DNA from: Clostridia bacterium
GTDB lineage: Bacteria > Bacillota_A > Clostridia > Christensenellales > Aristaeellaceae
Direction of reading: 5' to 3'
Assembly (NCBI GenBank): GCA_017481185.1
Contig: JAFUPO010000345.1
Location: forward strand, 1 to 6,405
DNA: 6,405 bases
The notes beneath the pieces are model-generated. The model saw nothing but the letters and a program-made list of their open reading frames with translations. It did not search any database and had not been told where the DNA came from. Of the stretch, positions 1 to 5,822 are shown one piece after another (the first letter of the stretch is position 1; each line of letters opens with the position of its first letter). Position numbers and translations under genes: made by a program.

Positions 1-122
1 AGCTGCCCACTGAGGATGAGATCCGCGAGGCTCTCTCCGGCAACTTCTGCCGCTGCGGCACCCATTACACTGCCGTTGATTCGATCCTGGCCTATGTTGA
101 AAAACGGAGGATGAGCAAATGA
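1..122 (+). CDS. (2Fe-2S)-binding small subunit of a molybdenum hydroxylase (3' end only)
   Basis: The 5' end lies outside the window. Codons run from base 3 to a TGA at 120-122 and give the last 39 residues. The sequence LSGNFCRCGTHYTAVDSIL matches the C-terminal end of xanthine dehydrogenase/CoxS-type small subunits, where a Cys-x-Cys pair near the end helps bind the [2Fe-2S] cluster closest to the molybdopterin; the usual family form is LCRCTGY. The protein would pass electrons from the Mo site in the next gene towards the FAD subunit. Its stop codon overlaps the next start codon as ATGA (119-122), a sign of translational coupling and of one operon. Family assignment is secure although only the tail is visible; the substrate cannot be read from it. 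Confidence 0.9.
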   Translation, partial: LPTEDEIREALSGNFCRCGTHYTAVDSILAYVEKRRMSK

Positions 123-2410
123 GACATCTGGGTGTTGAAAGAAAACGCTTGATCGCCGATCAGGTGGTAACGGGCAAGGCTCAGTACACCGCTGATCTGC
201 GCGTACCCAACATGAAGTATGGCCGCGTAATGCGCTCCCCCCACGCTTACGCCGAAATTACGAAGATCGATTATTCCGAAGCCATTAAGATGGATGGCGT
301 GCACGCTGTTGTGACCTATGAGGATGTAGGCGACGACGTGTATATCACCAATGGCTTTACTCCCCCCAAGCACTGCAAGCCCCTGAGCAAGATTGTGCGC
401 TACGTGGGCGACGCCGTGGCCCTGGTGGTGGCTGATACCGAGGCCCTGGCTGACCTGGCCATTGAAAAGATTCAGGTGGAATACAAGGTCATGAAGCCTG
501 TTCTGACCATTGATGAAGCCATCGCTCCCGGCGCTCCCCAGATCTATCCTGAATTCCCCGGCAACATTGCCCCCGCCAAGAACAACCTGCACTTCGCCAT
601 CGGCGATGTGGAAAAGGGCTTTGCCGAGGCTGACGGCGTATTTGAGGGCACCTATGAAATGGCCAGCGGCCAGAATCCTCTGCCCGCCGAGCCCCCCACG
701 GTGCTGACCTACTGGGAGGGCGACCACCTCTACGTGAAGGGCTCCATCGCTGCCATCGCATACTGCCAGCAAAACGTTCAGGCTGCCCTGAATATCCCCT
801 ATGAAAAGATCACCACCGAAGCTCCCTGCGTAGGCGGCTCCTTCGGTTCCAAGCTGTTCAGCGGCATCGTGCATCCCGTGGTCTACTCCGCGCTGATGAG
901 CCAAAAGGCCCACCTGCCCGTTATGTACGCCTACACCAAGGAAGAGCACTTTGCCTGCCACCAGATTCGTATGACCACTCGCGCCCACATCAAGCTGGGC
1001 CTGCGCAAGGACGGCCTGGCCACCGCTATCGAAGTAAGCGAGCTGGCTGAAGCCGGTTACTGCGCCGCTACCCAGGAGTTCATGCTCTCCGTAGGCACGG
1101 TGGTGCTGCCCTTCCTGTGCAAGACCAACAACCAGAAGTTCGATGCCGACGTGGTCATGACCAACAAGTGCCCCTCCGGCTCCTTCCGCGGCTACGGCTA
1201 TCTGGAGATCACCGCCCTCATGTTCCGCGTTATCTGCGACGCCTGCGAAGCGCTGAATATCGATATCGTAGATTACTGCTGCAAGAACGTGGTCAACCAC
1301 GGCGACACCTTCTTCAACGCCGGCAATCCTGCCCGGCCCTGGGAAGTTTCCGGCGGCCCCAACTACTCCGTGCTCTTTGAGGAGTGCGCCCAGAAGTGGG
1401 ATTGGAAGAACAAGTTCAAGGGCTGGGGCGTGCCCACCTGGGAATCCGAGGATGGCCGTTACGCCCGCGGCGTAGGCTTCGCTATGGCTGGCCAGAACCA
1501 TATCGGCGGCAAGCCCTCCAACACCAACGTTGAGATCACCGGTCTGGGCAGCGTGCTGGTTTCCACCTGCATGACCGAGTTCGGCGCTGGCGTGCGCGAC
1601 CTGTATCAGAAGATCGTGGCCGAAGAGCTGGATTGCCCCCTGGAGATGGTGCGTATGTCCCCCGTGATCACCGACGCCAATCCCCCGGACTTTGGCTCCA
1701 CTGGCTCCCGTTCCACCTACGCAGGCGGCATCTCCGCTCTGTGGGCTGCCAAGGATCTGAAAAAGAAGCTCTTTGCCCTGGCTGAAGAAAAGCTGGGTGT
1801 GCCCAAGGAGGATCTGGGCCTGAAGGACGGCAAGCTCTATCGCCTCTCCAACCCCGAAGAGATCTATCCCCTGGCCCCCCGCATCCTGGGCAAGGTGGAC
1901 GCTCTGGTAGGCACCGGCCACTTTGAAGGCACCCACAACTGCACCATGATCAACGCCCAGTTCCTGGATGTGACTGTGGATAAGAAGATGGGCACCTTCG
2001 TGGTCAACGATATGCTTATCGGCGGCGACGCTGGCCGCATCATCAACCCCTTGGGTGTGAAGAACCAGCTGGACGGCTTCCTGGCCGGTCTGGGCCTGGT
2101 GCAGGGCGAGGAGACCATCTTCGATGGCAACGATAACCGCGTTGTGAATCCCAGCATGATCAACTACCCCTTCGCCACCTTCAACGATGTGCCCAAGCAT
2201 GAGATCTATGTGCGCGAGTCCTTCAAGGATATGGGGGATGATTCCTATCTGCCCTACGGCGCTTTCGGCCTGGGCGAGCCCACCATCTCCCCTGGCGGCC
2301 CCGCCATCCGTATGGCTATCTACAATGCCTGCGGCGTTAAGATGAACGATTATCCCTTCCGCCCCGCCGAGATGCTGGCTAAGCTGAAGGAAAAGGAAAA
2401 GGAGGCGTAA
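119..2410 (+). CDS. Molybdenum hydroxylase large subunit (xanthine dehydrogenase family, molybdopterin-binding)
   Basis: This 763-aa protein is the full-length catalytic subunit that hydroxylates an N-heterocycle, aldehyde or similar substrate at a molybdopterin-cytosine-dinucleotide type Mo centre in the cytoplasm. The N-terminal a/b hammerhead domain (about residues 15-125) contains VTGKAQYTADL and the typical RYVGDAVALVVADT. The Mo-binding part follows: QNPLPAEP (185-192, family QxHxxxEP), VGGSFGSK (238-245, family GGxFGGK), SGSFRGYGYLE (353-363, family AFRGFG), TEFGAG (486-491), GSTGSRSTYAGG (526-537), NQLDGF (649-654), and GAFGLGEPTISPGGPAI (714-730), in which Glu720 is the expected catalytic base. 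A CGGAGG Shine-Dalgarno at 105-110 lies 8 nt before the ATG. Departures from consensus are FGSK for FGGK and GYGYLE for GFGxPQ, which suggest a divergent branch. It has sixteen cysteines. Family secure; substrate unassigned. Confidence 0.95.
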   Translation: MRHLGVERKRLIADQVVTGKAQYTADLRVPNMKYGRVMRSPHAYAEITKIDYSEAIKMDGVHAVVTYEDVGDDVYITNGFTPPKHCKPLSKIVRYVGDAVALVVADTEALADLAIEKIQVEYKVMKPVLTIDEAIAPGAPQIYPEFPGNIAPAKNNLHFAIGDVEKGFAEADGVFEGTYEMASGQNPLPAEPPTVLTYWEGDHLYVKGSIAAIAYCQQNVQAALNIPYEKITTEAPCVGGSFGSKLFSGIVHPVVYSALMSQKAHLPVMYAYTKEEHFACHQIRMTTRAHIKLGLRKDGLATAIEVSELAEAGYCAATQEFMLSVGTVVLPFLCKTNNQKFDADVVMTNKCPSGSFRGYGYLEITALMFRVICDACEALNIDIVDYCCKNVVNHGDTFFNAGNPARPWEVSGGPNYSVLFEECAQKWDWKNKFKGWGVPTWESEDGRYARGVGFAMAGQNHIGGKPSNTNVEITGLGSVLVSTCMTEFGAGVRDLYQKIVAEELDCPLEMVRMSPVITDANPPDFGSTGSRSTYAGGISALWAAKDLKKKLFALAEEKLGVPKEDLGLKDGKLYRLSNPEEIYPLAPRILGKVDALVGTGHFEGTHNCTMINAQFLDVTVDKKMGTFVVNDMLIGGDAGRIINPLGVKNQLDGFLAGLGLVQGEETIFDGNDNRVVNPSMINYPFATFNDVPKHEIYVRESFKDMGDDSYLPYGAFGLGEPTISPGGPAIRMAIYNACGVKMNDYPFRPAEMLAKLKEKEKEA

Positions 2411-2413
2411 GAG

Positions 2414-4771
2414 ATGAAACACTTCGACTACGTCAAGGCTCAAAGCGTCAATGAAGCTTCCGAGCTGCTGAAAGCCGGCAATGCGGTTTTGTCCGCCGGC
2501 GCTACCGATCTGCTGGGCACGCTTAAGGATAACATTCTCCCCAAGTTCCCCGAAAAGGTTGTCAGCATTAAAAATCTCTCTGAGATGGACTATATCCGTG
2601 AGGAAGCGGATGGCATCCACATTGGCGCCAATACCACCCTGCGCACCATTTCCGATTCTCCCGTAATTCGTGAAAAGGTTGCCGCTTTGGGCGATGCTGC
2701 TTACTCCGTCGCTACGCCCAACATCCGCAACGCAGCCACCATCGCTGGCAACATCTGCCAGGACATTCGCTGCTGGTACTATCGCTATCCCAACAACCTG
2801 GGCGGCCGCGTCAACTGCGCCCGCAAGGAAGGCCACCTGTGCTACGCCATGATGGGTGAAAATCGCTATCACTCCATCTTCGGCGCCATGAAGGTCTGCC
2901 AAACCCCCTGCACCCATGAGTGCCCCGCCCATACCGATATTCCTGCCTACATGGCCAAGATCCGCGAGAATGACTGGGATGCCGCTGCCCGTATCCTGAT
3001 GCGCGCCAACCCCATCCCCATGCTCACCAGCCGTGTGTGCCCCCATCCCTGCCAGAACGGCTGCAACCAGAATGAGTACGGCGACAGCGTGGGCATCCAC
3101 TGCGTGGAGCGCTCCGTGGGCGACTATATTCTGGAGAACATTGACAAGTTCTACACCGCTCCCGAGGCTGAAACTGGCAAGAGCGTCGGCATCGTGGGCG
3201 CCGGCCCCTCCGGCCTGGCCGCTGCCTTCAACCTGCGCAAGGCTGGCCACAAGGTCACCGTGTACGACAAGATGGAAAAGGCTGGCGGCGTGCTGATGTA
3301 TGGTATCCCCGCCTATCGCCTGCCCAAGAAGTATATCGAAGCCGTTCAAACCGCTCTGGAAAAGATGGGCGTTGAGTTCGTGATGAACACCGCCATCGGC
3401 ACCGACATCACCATGGACGAGCTGCAGAAGAAGCACGACTCTCTGTACGTGGCCACCGGCGCTTGGAAGCAGCCCGTGCTGGGCCTCAACGGCGAGGAGC
3501 TGACCCAGTTCGGCCTGAACTACCTGGTGGAGGTCAACAAGTACCTCAAGGCCCATGTGGGCAAGGAAGTGCTGGTCTGCGGCGGCGGCAACGTGGCCAT
3601 GGACGTGGCCCTGGTTTCCAAGCGCCTGGGCGTTGAAAAGGTTCGCCTGGTCTGCCTGGAGCAGCGCCATGAGATGCCCGCCAGCCCCGAGGAAATCGCC
3701 CGCGTGCTGGAAGAGGGTGTGGAATTCATCAACGGCCGCGGCCTGATGGAAGTGATCCGCGATGAAAACGGCAAGGTCATCGGCATGAAGACCAACAAGT
3801 GCCTCTCCGTGCGCGACGAAACCGGCCGCTTCAATCCCCAGTATGACAACGATGATGTGATGGTTCTGGAATCCGACTGCATCATCCTGGCCACCGGCCA
3901 GCGGGTTGACATCGACTTCCTGGGCGATCTGAAGGATCAGATCAAGAGCCCCCGGGGCCTCCTGGAAGTTGACGAGAACAACGCCACCCGTTATGCGGGC
4001 GTGTTCGCTGGCGGCGACGCTGCCACCGGCCCCGATATCGCCATTCGTGCGGTCCACGCTGGTGTGAACGGCGCCCGGGCCATGAGCGCCTATATGGGCA
4101 CCCCCATTTCCGTCACTGCCAAGGCTGAGACCTTCCTGATGAGCGAGCAGAACGGTGTGCAGGAGCGGGTCGCCAACAAGCTGGCGGAGCTGCCCATCCC
4201 CGAGCGTTCTTTGACCAATGAGGACGAGGCCAGCTATCCCGAAGGCGTGGCCAAGTGCGAGGCCTCCCGCTGCATGAACTGCGGCTGCTTGGCTGTCAAC
4301 CCCAGCGATATGGCTAATATGCTCTATGCCTACAATGCCACCATCGTGACCAACCAGCGCACCGTGGACGCCGGCACCTTCTTTGCTGGTCATGCCCGCA
4401 TCCAGGATACCCTGCAGAAGGGCGAGGTTGTGACCGAGATCATCGTGCCCAAGCCCGCCGCCAACACCACCGCCGTGTATGAAAAGTATCGCCTGCGCAA
4501 TGCCATCGACTTCGCCGTTGTGGCTGTGGCCAGCGTGATCTCCAAGGACGACGAGGGCAAGGTCACCGATGCTAACATTGTGCTGGGCGCTGTGGCTCCC
4601 GTGCCCATGAAGCGCGACGCCGCCGAAGCCTATCTCAAGGGCAAGACCATTGATGAGGGCGTGGCTGCTGCTGCTGCCGAAATGTGCCTGGAAGGCGCTC
4701 TGCCCCTGTCTGACAATGCTTATAAGATCGACGTTGCGCGTGCGCTGGTGAAGCGGACTCTGCTGGCTTGA
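2414..4771 (+). CDS. Chimeric FAD subunit: CoxM-type flavoprotein with an inserted GltD/YgfK-like oxidoreductase module
   Basis: The 785-aa protein is much longer than the usual ~290-aa FAD subunit. Residues 1-158 are the N-terminal half of a CoxM/XdhB FAD domain: LSAGATDLLG (26-35), TPNIRNAATIAGNICQDIRC (101-120) and GENRYHSIFGA (148-158). Residues about 159-624 are a GltD-like module. It has [4Fe-4S] cysteines at 162, 166, 170 and 209, 213, 217, an FAD motif VGAGPSG (261-267), a nucleotide motif CGGGNVAMD (389-397), ATGQRVD (493-499) and the FAD-closing GVFAGGDAATGPDIAIRA (529-546). The CoxM fold resumes at CLAVNPSDMANMLYAYNA (625-642) and ends with a complete CO_deh_flav_C domain (KYRLRNAIDFAVV, 691-703; LGAVAPVPMKRDAAEAYLKG, 724-743). 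There is no frameshift across either junction. AAGGAGG at 2399-2405 lies 8 nt before the ATG and overlaps the end of the preceding gene. Likely role: electrons from the Mo site pass through FAD to the second flavin and NAD(P). Domain content is clear; the electron path is inferred. Confidence 0.93.
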   Translation: MKHFDYVKAQSVNEASELLKAGNAVLSAGATDLLGTLKDNILPKFPEKVVSIKNLSEMDYIREEADGIHIGANTTLRTISDSPVIREKVAALGDAAYSVATPNIRNAATIAGNICQDIRCWYYRYPNNLGGRVNCARKEGHLCYAMMGENRYHSIFGAMKVCQTPCTHECPAHTDIPAYMAKIRENDWDAAARILMRANPIPMLTSRVCPHPCQNGCNQNEYGDSVGIHCVERSVGDYILENIDKFYTAPEAETGKSVGIVGAGPSGLAAAFNLRKAGHKVTVYDKMEKAGGVLMYGIPAYRLPKKYIEAVQTALEKMGVEFVMNTAIGTDITMDELQKKHDSLYVATGAWKQPVLGLNGEELTQFGLNYLVEVNKYLKAHVGKEVLVCGGGNVAMDVALVSKRLGVEKVRLVCLEQRHEMPASPEEIARVLEEGVEFINGRGLMEVIRDENGKVIGMKTNKCLSVRDETGRFNPQYDNDDVMVLESDCIILATGQRVDIDFLGDLKDQIKSPRGLLEVDENNATRYAGVFAGGDAATGPDIAIRAVHAGVNGARAMSAYMGTPISVTAKAETFLMSEQNGVQERVANKLAELPIPERSLTNEDEASYPEGVAKCEASRCMNCGCLAVNPSDMANMLYAYNATIVTNQRTVDAGTFFAGHARIQDTLQKGEVVTEIIVPKPAANTTAVYEKYRLRNAIDFAVVAVASVISKDDEGKVTDANIVLGAVAPVPMKRDAAEAYLKGKTIDEGVAAAAAEMCLEGALPLSDNAYKIDVARALVKRTLLA
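2888..4285 (+). other. Inserted GltD/YgfK-like NAD(P)H oxidoreductase module inside the FAD subunit
   Basis: This marks the in-frame insertion (residues about 159-624 of the 785-aa protein). It starts after SIFGA, where an ordinary CoxM protein would continue with a short GCxAVHPSD-like segment, and that segment is found intact after the insertion as GCLAVNPSD. The module has the full order seen in glutamate synthase small subunit, dihydropyrimidine dehydrogenase N-terminus and YgfK: a twin Cys cluster domain (162-217), FAD Rossmann fold, NAD(P) Rossmann fold with CLEQRHEMPASPEE (414-427), FAD C-terminal motif, and a trailing EASRCMNCGC (616-625) like the cysteine tails of such proteins. The right boundary is blurred because this tail merges with the resumed CoxM segment. 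Confidence 0.85.
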
Positions 4772-4781
4772 TCTGTTTGCC

Positions 4782-4798
4782 TGCTGCCATAGGCAGCA
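4782..4798 (+). repeat. Small hairpin just after the Mo-hydroxylase operon
   Basis: TGCTGCC (4782-4788) and GGCAGCA (4792-4798) are perfect inverted repeats with a 3-nt loop, 10 nt after the stop codon of the FAD subunit. No T tract follows. It probably contributes to 3'-end formation or mRNA stability together with the next hairpin, which it abuts. Confidence 0.5.
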
Positions 4799-4828
4799 TT
4801 GCCCTCCACGCCAAGCGTGGAGGGCAAT
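4798..4828 (+). terminator. Strong hairpin, probable 3' end of the Mo-hydroxylase operon
   Basis: A perfect 14-bp stem (ATTGCCCTCCACGC at 4798-4811, complement at 4815-4828) closes on a 3-base loop 26 nt after the operon's last stop codon. Stability and position fit a transcript end. The sequence after the stem (TGTGGTC) lacks a proper T tract, so it may act as an RNA-protecting structure, or pair with the next hairpin, rather than being a textbook intrinsic terminator. Confidence 0.55.
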
Positions 4829-4835
4829 TGTGGTC

Positions 4836-4873
4836 AAAAAGCAGCCAGCCGATTTCGCATCGGCTGGCTGCTT
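4836..4873 (-). terminator. Intrinsic terminator of the tetR-family gene
   Basis: A perfect 15-bp stem (4839-4853 with 4859-4873, 5-nt loop) is followed, reading on the minus strand, by TTTTT (4840-4836, two bases of it also in the stem). This is a standard intrinsic terminator for the leftward regulator gene. It starts 10 nt beyond the TAA at 4883-4885 but more than 100 nt beyond the annotated TGA, which bears on where that gene really ends. On the plus strand the same stem could back up termination of the Mo-hydroxylase operon. Confidence 0.8.
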
Positions 4874-4882
4874 AACCAAGTT

Positions 4883-4978
4883 TTAATCCGTCAAAAAAGG
4901 AATCCGGGGCGATGGGTGGCTGTTGGCAAACTCAAAGGCCCATTGGATATTTTCCTTGATCTGCATCTGATCCAGTCG
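4883..4978 (-). other. In-frame continuation of the tetR-family gene beyond its TGA
   Basis: Directly after the TGA (4981-4979, minus strand) the same frame stays open for 31 codons and then meets TAA (4885-4883). The translation reads RLDQMQIKENIQWAFEF and then ANSHPSPRIPFLTD. It looks like a helix followed by a proline-bearing tail, as at the end of a TetR ligand domain, and would bring the protein to about 216 aa, within the usual family range. The TAA is only 10 nt from the terminator stem. The likely explanation is a recent nonsense change (for example TGG or CGA to TGA) or readthrough. I see no convincing selenocysteine insertion hairpin after the TGA. Confidence 0.5.
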
Positions 4979-5533
4979 TCAGAGGTTGCCAATGAGCTGG
5001 ATATGGTAATAGACAAACTTGTCGATATCCGCTAGAAGAGGGTTCCCCTCCATGAATTCCCGATACAGCCTTCGCCGCGCGCCCAGATCACTATAGACCG
5101 TTACCATCAGTTCATCGGGCGGCATAGGCTTGTGAAAATCCTCCAGAATATCCCGATAGTGTTCCAGAATCGCATCTGCCTTTCCCGCTTCCCACAGGCT
5201 TAATTGGTTTCGGTGATAAAACAGGCTGATATTGCGCTCTTTGGACATGATGATCCGGTAAAAGTAAATGTACATAACGCAGACGCGCCAATACCGGTTG
5301 CGATAGACCTCAGGGAACTGATCAATATATTCCCGGATGGTCTGAAAGGCATCATCAAACAGGATGGCCAGAATCGCGTGCTTGTTTTTGAAATGATAGG
5401 TGATCGCCCCTTTGGTGATCCCCAGCTTATCTGAGATCCGCTGAAAAGTGGTTTCCTGGTATCCTAAATCATGAAACATTTCAGCAGCTACGTTAAATAT
5501 CTCGCCTTTCAGGTCATTGCGGCCAGCGGCCAT
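4979..5533 (-). CDS. TetR/AcrR-family transcriptional regulator
   Basis: The protein is 184 aa. Residues 8-55 form the TetR DNA-binding domain: KGEIFNVAAEMFHDLGYQET, then a helix-turn-helix with TTFQRISDKLGITKGAITYH (28-47) and FKNKHAIL (48-55), a near-consensus TetR signature. The rest is a helical ligand/dimer domain with no recognised effector class; it is rich in Tyr, Arg and Phe. The ATG at 5533 is supported by an AGGGGG Shine-Dalgarno (complement of 5542-5547) 7-8 nt upstream. A promoter and a palindromic operator lie just upstream, and the same palindrome recurs at the divergent + strand promoter, so it probably represses itself and that promoter. The frame continues past the TGA (see 4883-4978). 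Its codon use is less biased than that of the Mo-hydroxylase genes. Function as a regulator is secure; the ligand is unknown. Confidence 0.92.
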   Translation of the reverse strand: MAAGRNDLKGEIFNVAAEMFHDLGYQETTFQRISDKLGITKGAITYHFKNKHAILAILFDDAFQTIREYIDQFPEVYRNRYWRVCVMYIYFYRIIMSKERNISLFYHRNQLSLWEAGKADAILEHYRDILEDFHKPMPPDELMVTVYSDLGARRRLYREFMEGNPLLADIDKFVYYHIQLIGNL

Positions 5534-5572
5534 AGCATCTTCCCCCTAGGTACCAGTTTTTGATAGTTAATA

Positions 5573-5601
5573 ATTATAGCATAATCCCTTGGATGATTCA
5601 A
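5573..5601 (-). promoter_or_regulatory. Promoter of the tetR-family gene
   Basis: Reading the minus strand, TTGAAT (5601-5596), a 17-nt spacer and TATAAT (5578-5573) form a sigma-A promoter. The -10 is extended (TGCTATAAT). It lies about 40 nt upstream of the regulator's start codon, in the correct orientation, with a Shine-Dalgarno between. Confidence 0.8.
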
Positions 5602-5603
5602 GA

Positions 5604-5630
5604 AACTATAAATGCACTTTTTGTATAGTG
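5604..5630. promoter_or_regulatory. Putative TetR operator, copy 1 (upstream of the tetR -35)
   Basis: A 27-bp imperfect palindrome with arms AACTATA (5604-5610) and TATAGTG (5624-5630). It ends 2 nt from the -35 of the tetR promoter. Read on the minus strand it shares ACTATACAAA and TTTATAGTT, at identical spacing, with the copy at 5796-5822. Arm length and shared spacing fit a TetR-family dimer site and suggest autoregulation. Confidence 0.65.
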
Positions 5631-5632
5631 CT

Positions 5633-5653
5633 AAAAAAGAGGATTCATTCCTC
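5633..5653 (-). terminator. Weak terminator between the small Cys-protein gene and tetR
   Basis: On the minus strand GAGGA (5653-5649), a 5-nt loop, TCCTC (5643-5639) and TTTTTT (5638-5633) form a small intrinsic-terminator-like structure. It could stop leftward transcripts from the 66-aa gene before they reach the regulator. The stem is only 5 bp, so efficiency is doubtful. Confidence 0.4.
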
Positions 5654-5655
5654 GA

Positions 5656-5707
5656 GCAGACCTTGTTTTAAGGCTTCATATCATCGAACAGAAACAAGAC
5701 CTCCTGC
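5656..5707. repeat. Imperfect inverted repeat in the control region
   Basis: CTTGTTT (5662-5668) and AAACAAG (5692-5698) are perfect complements 23 nt apart, and the outer GCAG (5656-5659) and CTGC (5704-5707) are also complementary, giving an imperfect dyad. No gene, promoter or operator explains it. It could be a binding site for another regulator or chance in AT-rich DNA. The remaining sequence from 5708 to 5760 shows nothing I can name. Confidence 0.35.
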
Positions 5708-5764
5708 AAGACGCCTCAATAGGAAAAATATTTACATTATTCCCGTATTTATATGATATTTCTC

Positions 5765-5792
5765 TTGACAACGCCCTCAAGATTGATATAAT
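5765..5792 (+). promoter_or_regulatory. Strong + strand promoter under the putative TetR operator
   Basis: TTGACA (5765-5770), a 16-nt spacer and TATAAT (5787-5792) are both perfect sigma-A hexamers. Transcription would start near 5799, inside the palindrome at 5796-5822, so a bound repressor would block it. No well-supported + strand gene begins for about 470 nt; the first is the Mo-hydroxylase small subunit at 6295. Confidence 0.8.
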
Positions 5793-5795
5793 TCT

Positions 5796-5822
5796 AACTA
5801 TACAAACCATTTGTTTATAGTT
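5796..5822. promoter_or_regulatory. Putative TetR operator, copy 2 (at the + strand transcription start)
   Basis: A 27-bp palindrome with perfect 7-bp arms AACTATA (5796-5802) and TATAGTT (5816-5822) and further symmetric pairs inside. It starts 3 nt after the -10 hexamer of the + strand promoter. It matches copy 1 in arm sequence and in exact arm spacing (13 nt), which makes it the best candidate operator for the neighbouring TetR-family protein. Confidence 0.7.

Noticed and set aside
1200..2000. Carbon monoxide dehydrogenase identity for the large subunit
   Set aside because: The Cu-binding Cys loop (VAYRCSFR) typical of true CoxL is not present. The corresponding segment reads CPSGSFRGYG, so only the broader family is supported.
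2850..2930. Assembly chimera or frameshift at the CoxM to GltD-like junction
   Set aside because: The frame is continuous through both junctions, codon use is unchanged across them, and the CoxM fold resumes cleanly after the insertion. That is not expected from a random join.
92..4879. A 1595-codon open frame on the minus strand opposite the Mo-hydroxylase genes
   Set aside because: It is in exact antisense codon register with two well-identified genes and is explained by their avoidance of TTA, CTA and TCA codons. Its translation is a low-complexity His/Gly/Ala/Val-rich sequence with no recognisable domain.
4940..4981. Bacterial selenocysteine insertion element after the in-frame TGA of the regulator
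   Set aside because: Only a 4-bp GATC/GATC pairing with a 7-nt loop is visible close to the TGA, too weak and without a clear apical GU. A TetR protein is also not a known selenoprotein type.
4799..5035. Plus-strand open frame of 78 codons over the terminators and the end of the regulator gene
   Set aside because: It begins inside a hairpin, reads through two terminator stems and is antisense to the regulator's coding frame.
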